NCBI RefSeq assembly: GCF_022348085.1
Contig: NZ_JAKRFN010000026.1
Location: forward strand, 26,791-90,790
Length of the DNA stretch: 64,000 nucleotides
Origin: Mycobacterium sp. PSTR-4-N
GTDB taxonomy: Bacteria > Actinomycetota > Actinomycetes > Mycobacteriales > Mycobacteriaceae
Direction of reading: 5' to 3'
This document shows, one piece after another, positions 61,314 to 64,000 of the stretch. Made by a program: the position numbers and the translations under genes. Position 1 is the first letter of the stretch; every line of letters starts with the position of its first letter. Under the pieces are notes generated by a model. That model searched no databases and had not been told where the DNA came from. It saw only the letters and a program-made list of their open reading frames with translations.

Positions 61314-61760
61314 ATGAGCGCGTCCATGCTGTTCATGGTCGCGCTGGTCAGCGTGCTTCTGCTGGCCGTCATCGCGTTGAGCTACCGGTTGTGGAAGCTG
61401 CGTCAGGTGGGCGGCACCGCGGCGATCCTGCGTGATGTGCCTGCGGTGGGTGGCCACGGCTGGCGGCACGGTGTGATGCGGTACCGCGGTGGCGAAGCGC
61501 AGTTCTACCGACTGTCCAGCCTGCGGTGGTGGCCCGATCGCACGCTCAGCCGTCGCGGCTTGGAGGTCGTGTCGCGACGTTCGCCGCGCGGCGACGAGTT
61601 CGACATCATGACCGATGAGATCGTCGTCCTGGAATTGCGCGACGTCATGCCCGACCGCGGCCGGGGATACGAGATCGCCCTCGATCGCGGTGCACTGACC
61701 GCGTTCACGTCATGGGTCGAGTCGCGACCCTCGCCGCGGGCCCGCCGACGCAGCTACTGA
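61314..61760 (+). CDS. DUF2550 membrane-anchored protein
   Basis: This 148-residue protein has one N-terminal membrane helix (LFMVALVSVLLLAVIALSY) and a cytoplasmic or wall-facing basic domain (RRGLEVVSRRSPRGDEFDIM). It corresponds in place to M. tuberculosis Rv1312 after atpC. Its function is unknown. ATG 61314 is six bases after atpC. The 3' end overlaps the convergent adenosyltransferase gene by seven bases. Confidence 0.9.
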   Translation: MSASMLFMVALVSVLLLAVIALSYRLWKLRQVGGTAAILRDVPAVGGHGWRHGVMRYRGGEAQFYRLSSLRWWPDRTLSRRGLEVVSRRSPRGDEFDIMTDEIVVLELRDVMPDRGRGYEIALDRGALTAFTSWVESRPSPRARRRSY

Positions 61761-62329
61761 GCGCCACCGCCGGGACGCCAGAGCACGTCACCTTCCGGGT
61801 TGGCCACTCGCGACAAGATGAACAGCAGGTCGGACAGTCGGTTCAGATACTTGGCCGGGAGCACGCTGATGGAGTCACCGTGGGTGTCGACAGCCAGCCA
61901 GGCTGATCTCTCGGCGCGGCGCGCCACCGTGCGTGCGACATGCAGGAGAGCTGAGAGCGCGGTGCCGCCGGGCAGCACGAACGAATCGAGCGCCGGAAGG
62001 GGTTCGTTGAACTCGTCGCACCACTTCTCGAGGCGATCGATGTAGCTCTGCTGGATGCGCAGCGGCGGGTACTGGGGGTCCTCGACCACGGGCGTGGACA
62101 GGTCGGCACCGGCATCGAACAGGTCGTTCTGGATGCGGCGGAGTACCTCGAGAACGTGCTCGTCCGGGTGCCCGAGCGCTATCGCGACACCGATGGCAGC
62201 GTTTGTCTCGTCACAATCGGCATACGCCACCAGGCGCGGGTCGTTCTTGGCCACCCGGCTGAAATCGCTCAGGCCTGTGGTCCCGTCGTCGCCGGTCCGG
62301 GTGTAGATCCGCGTCAGATGCACCGCCAT
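61754..62329 (-). CDS. Cob(I)alamin adenosyltransferase, PduO type
   Basis: This 191-residue enzyme makes adenosylcobalamin from cob(I)alamin and ATP. It opens MAVHLTRIYTRTGDDGTTGL with the ATP-binding pattern and has the family motif VARTVARRAERSAW. ATG 62329 is chosen because homologues start at this residue; the frame continues upstream to 62386. It is equivalent to M. tuberculosis Rv1314c and divergent from murA. Confidence 0.95.
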   Translation of the reverse strand: MAVHLTRIYTRTGDDGTTGLSDFSRVAKNDPRLVAYADCDETNAAIGVAIALGHPDEHVLEVLRRIQNDLFDAGADLSTPVVEDPQYPPLRIQQSYIDRLEKWCDEFNEPLPALDSFVLPGGTALSALLHVARTVARRAERSAWLAVDTHGDSISVLPAKYLNRLSDLLFILSRVANPEGDVLWRPGGGAQ

Positions 62330-62407
62330 GCCCAAACCGTACGGGACGCGTGTCAGGGCGCGTTCGCGGAGACTGACATGGGTCATCGCGCTGTTTAGAC
62401 TGACCGC

Positions 62408-63661
62408 GTGGGTGAGCGTTTCGTGGTGACCGGCGGCAGCCGGTTGGCAGGCGAAGTGGCCGTCGGAGGCGCCAAGAACAGCGTCTTGAAGCTGATGGCC
62501 GCGTCGTTGCTGGCAGAAGGCACCAGCACCATCACGAACTGTCCCGACATCCTCGACGTGCCGCTGATGGCCGAGGTGCTCCGCGGGCTCGGAGCGACCG
62601 TCGATCTCGACGGCGACGTCGTCCGTATCACCTCACCGGATGAGCCGAAGTACGACGCTGATTTCGCCGCGGTGCGCCAGTTCCGCGCGTCGGTGTGCGT
62701 CCTCGGGCCCCTGGTCGGTAGATGCAAGCGAGCGAAGGTGGCACTGCCCGGCGGTGACGCGATCGGATCCCGCCCGCTGGACATGCACCAGGCGGGTTTG
62801 CGCCAACTCGGGGCGCGCTGCACGATCGAGCACGGCTGTGTGGTCGCCGAAGCAGACCACCTGCACGGCGCCGAGATCCAGCTGGAGTTCCCGTCCGTCG
62901 GCGCCACCGAGAACATCCTGATGGCGGCGGTACTCGCCGACGGTGTCACGACGATCCACAACGCCGCACGCGAGCCCGACGTCGTGGACCTGTGCACGAT
63001 GCTGAATCAGATGGGCGCGGAGATCGCGGGGGCCGGGTCATCGACGCTGACGATCACCGGCGTCGACCGGCTCTATCCCACCGAGCACCGCGTCATCGGC
63101 GATCGAATCGTGGCCGCGACGTGGGGGATAGCCGCAGCGATGACGCGCGGGGACATCTCGGTGACGGGGATCGATCCCGCGCATCTGCAACTCGTGCTCC
63201 ACAAGCTGCACGATGCCGGGGCGACCGTGACGCAGTCCGACGACGGCTTCCGGGTGGTGCAGTACGAACGGCCCAAGGCGGTGAACGTGGCCACGCTGCC
63301 GTTCCCCGGCTTCCCGACGGATCTGCAACCGATGGCCATCGGGTTGGCCGCGATCGCCGACGGCACATCGATGATCACCGAGAACGTCTTCGAGGCGCGG
63401 TTCCGCTTCGTCGAAGAGATGATCCGGCTCGGTGCCGACGCACGCACCGACGGACACCACGCGGTGGTGCGGGGGATACCGCAACTGTCCAGCGCTCCGG
63501 TCTGGTCGTCGGACATCCGTGCCGGCGCCGGGCTGGTGTTGGCCGGACTCGTGGCCGATGGTGACACCGAGGTGCACGACGTGTTTCACATCGACCGCGG
63601 GTATCCGAAGTTCGTGGAAAATCTGGTCGGTCTGGGCGCGGAGATCGAGCGCGTCAGCTAG
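62408..63661 (+). CDS. murA: UDP-N-acetylglucosamine 1-carboxyvinyltransferase
   Basis: This 417-residue enzyme catalyses the first committed step of peptidoglycan synthesis. Lys24 to Leu28 form GAKNSVLKL, and the active-site loop reads LPGGDAIGSRPLDMH with Asp117 where E. coli has Cys115. The Asp variant is known to confer natural insensitivity to fosfomycin. GTG 62408 is the start. The rRNA operon leader begins shortly after the stop, a conserved mycobacterial arrangement. Confidence 0.98.
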   Translation: MGERFVVTGGSRLAGEVAVGGAKNSVLKLMAASLLAEGTSTITNCPDILDVPLMAEVLRGLGATVDLDGDVVRITSPDEPKYDADFAAVRQFRASVCVLGPLVGRCKRAKVALPGGDAIGSRPLDMHQAGLRQLGARCTIEHGCVVAEADHLHGAEIQLEFPSVGATENILMAAVLADGVTTIHNAAREPDVVDLCTMLNQMGAEIAGAGSSTLTITGVDRLYPTEHRVIGDRIVAATWGIAAAMTRGDISVTGIDPAHLQLVLHKLHDAGATVTQSDDGFRVVQYERPKAVNVATLPFPGFPTDLQPMAIGLAAIADGTSMITENVFEARFRFVEEMIRLGADARTDGHHAVVRGIPQLSSAPVWSSDIRAGAGLVLAGLVADGDTEVHDVFHIDRGYPKFVENLVGLGAEIERVS

Positions 63662-63697
63662 TCTCCGGCGCCCGTTTTGGCCTCTTGCGCTGGGGAT

Positions 63698-63726
63698 TTG
63701 GGCGTCTGGCCGACAGCACGTAGTAT
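63698..63726 (+). promoter_or_regulatory. rrn promoter 1 (SigA type)
   Basis: TTGGGC (63698-63703), a 17-base spacer and TAGTAT (63721-63726) form a good SigA promoter 36 bases after the murA stop, reading toward the rRNA genes. Confidence 0.7.
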
Positions 63727-63773
63727 TTCCTTCACAAGCCGATGACCCCGGTCGAAAGACCTGAGGCTGGAGC

Positions 63774-63802
63774 TTGACCGCCCTGATCACATGCAGTACA
63801 GT
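63774..63802 (+). promoter_or_regulatory. rrn promoter 2 (SigA type, adjacent to the conserved leader)
   Basis: TTGACC (63774-63779), a 17-base spacer and TACAGT (63797-63802) form a second promoter, 76 bases downstream of the first. It lies directly before the conserved leader element, which is the place of the PCL1-type promoter in mycobacteria. Confidence 0.72.
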
Positions 63803-64000
63803 GGCAGGGTTGCCTGAAAACGGCATCTGTTGTTTGAGAACTCAATAGTGTGTTTGGTGGTTTTTGTTTGTTGTTTTTTTGTTGTGTCCCGGATTTTCCC
63901 GTTTGTGGGGCGCAATGTTTTTTGGATGCCAGTTTTTGGTGTCTTTTGTTTGTGATCGGATTTTTCTGATTCGAATTCTGCCCGGGTTTGGTCCTGGGGG
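63803..64000 (+). other. Start of the rRNA operon leader
   Basis: TGTTTGAGAACTCAATAGTG at 63831-63850 is the conserved leader motif preceding mycobacterial rrs, associated with antitermination. It is followed by a T-rich region (runs such as TTTGTTTGTTGTTTTTTTGTTG). The 16S rRNA itself is not reached. Confidence 0.75.

Overview
The window reads as chromosomal DNA of a fast-growing mycobacterium (Mycolicibacterium type). Support comes from the uniformly high GC, frequent GTG/TTG starts and ATGA/GTGA overlaps, the fused b-delta ATP synthase subunit, a cysNC fusion, an Asp-type MurA and an rrn promoter region directly after murA. The conserved backbone follows the order known from M. tuberculosis (canA-cysD-cysNC-Rrf2 gene, then argS-lysA-hom-thrC-thrB-rho-rpmE-prfA-prmC-sua5-wecA-atpI-atpBEFHAGDC-DUF2550-cobalamin adenosyltransferase-murA-rrn). 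Several accessory blocks are spliced into that order.

Region 1 (1-6.4 kb): the end of an EnvZ/PhoR-type sensor kinase gene, then two paralogous GT39 (GT-C) membrane glycosyltransferases flanking a fused GtrB/GtrA protein. This looks like a complete polyprenyl-phosphate-sugar export and transfer cassette. Region 2 (6.4-12.9 kb): beta-carbonic anhydrase bracketed by two copies of one palindromic repeat, then a sulfate-assimilation operon cysD-cysNC-cysQ with an isochorismatase-fold hydrolase, an Rrf2 regulator and a nitronate monooxygenase. Region 3 (12.9-22.3 kb): a NarL-type two-component system with a membrane DUF4097-like protein, a FadR-type regulator with a FadR-like operator and a fatty-acid hydroxylase, an F420-type LLM oxidoreductase, a K+ channel with RCK domains, and a paired acyl-CoA dehydrogenase operon.

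Region 4 (22.3-36.3 kb) is accessory. It has two or three small secreted proteins, a probable Type II restriction-modification pair, a gene-poor stretch with an AraC regulator, an operon of two zinc alcohol dehydrogenases around a DJ-1/PfpI protein and an uncharacterised protein, and a divergent redox locus. That locus is a TetR plus flavoprotein disulfide reductase facing a molybdopterin oxidoreductase fused to a membrane domain, with two tandem 16-bp operators between them. The block ends at the 3' end of a tRNA-Arg(CCG) gene.

Region 5 (36.5-45.3 kb): argS, lysA, hom, thrC, thrB, then rho, whose N-terminal part carries a very long Asn/Gln/Arg-rich low-complexity insert. A four-gene insertion (MarR, mycothiol-dependent-isomerase-like, TetR, FadD) separates rho from rpmE. 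Region 6 (48.7-64 kb): rpmE, prfA, prmC, sua5, wecA, the entire ATP synthase operon, a DUF2550 protein, cob(I)alamin adenosyltransferase, murA and two tandem rrn promoters with the start of the rRNA leader. The 16S gene itself lies beyond the window.

No CRISPR array, insertion sequence, integrase or prophage gene was recognised. The most notable items are the restriction-modification pair, the ADH/DJ-1 operon, the tandem-operator redox locus, the palindromic repeats and the low-complexity insert in Rho.
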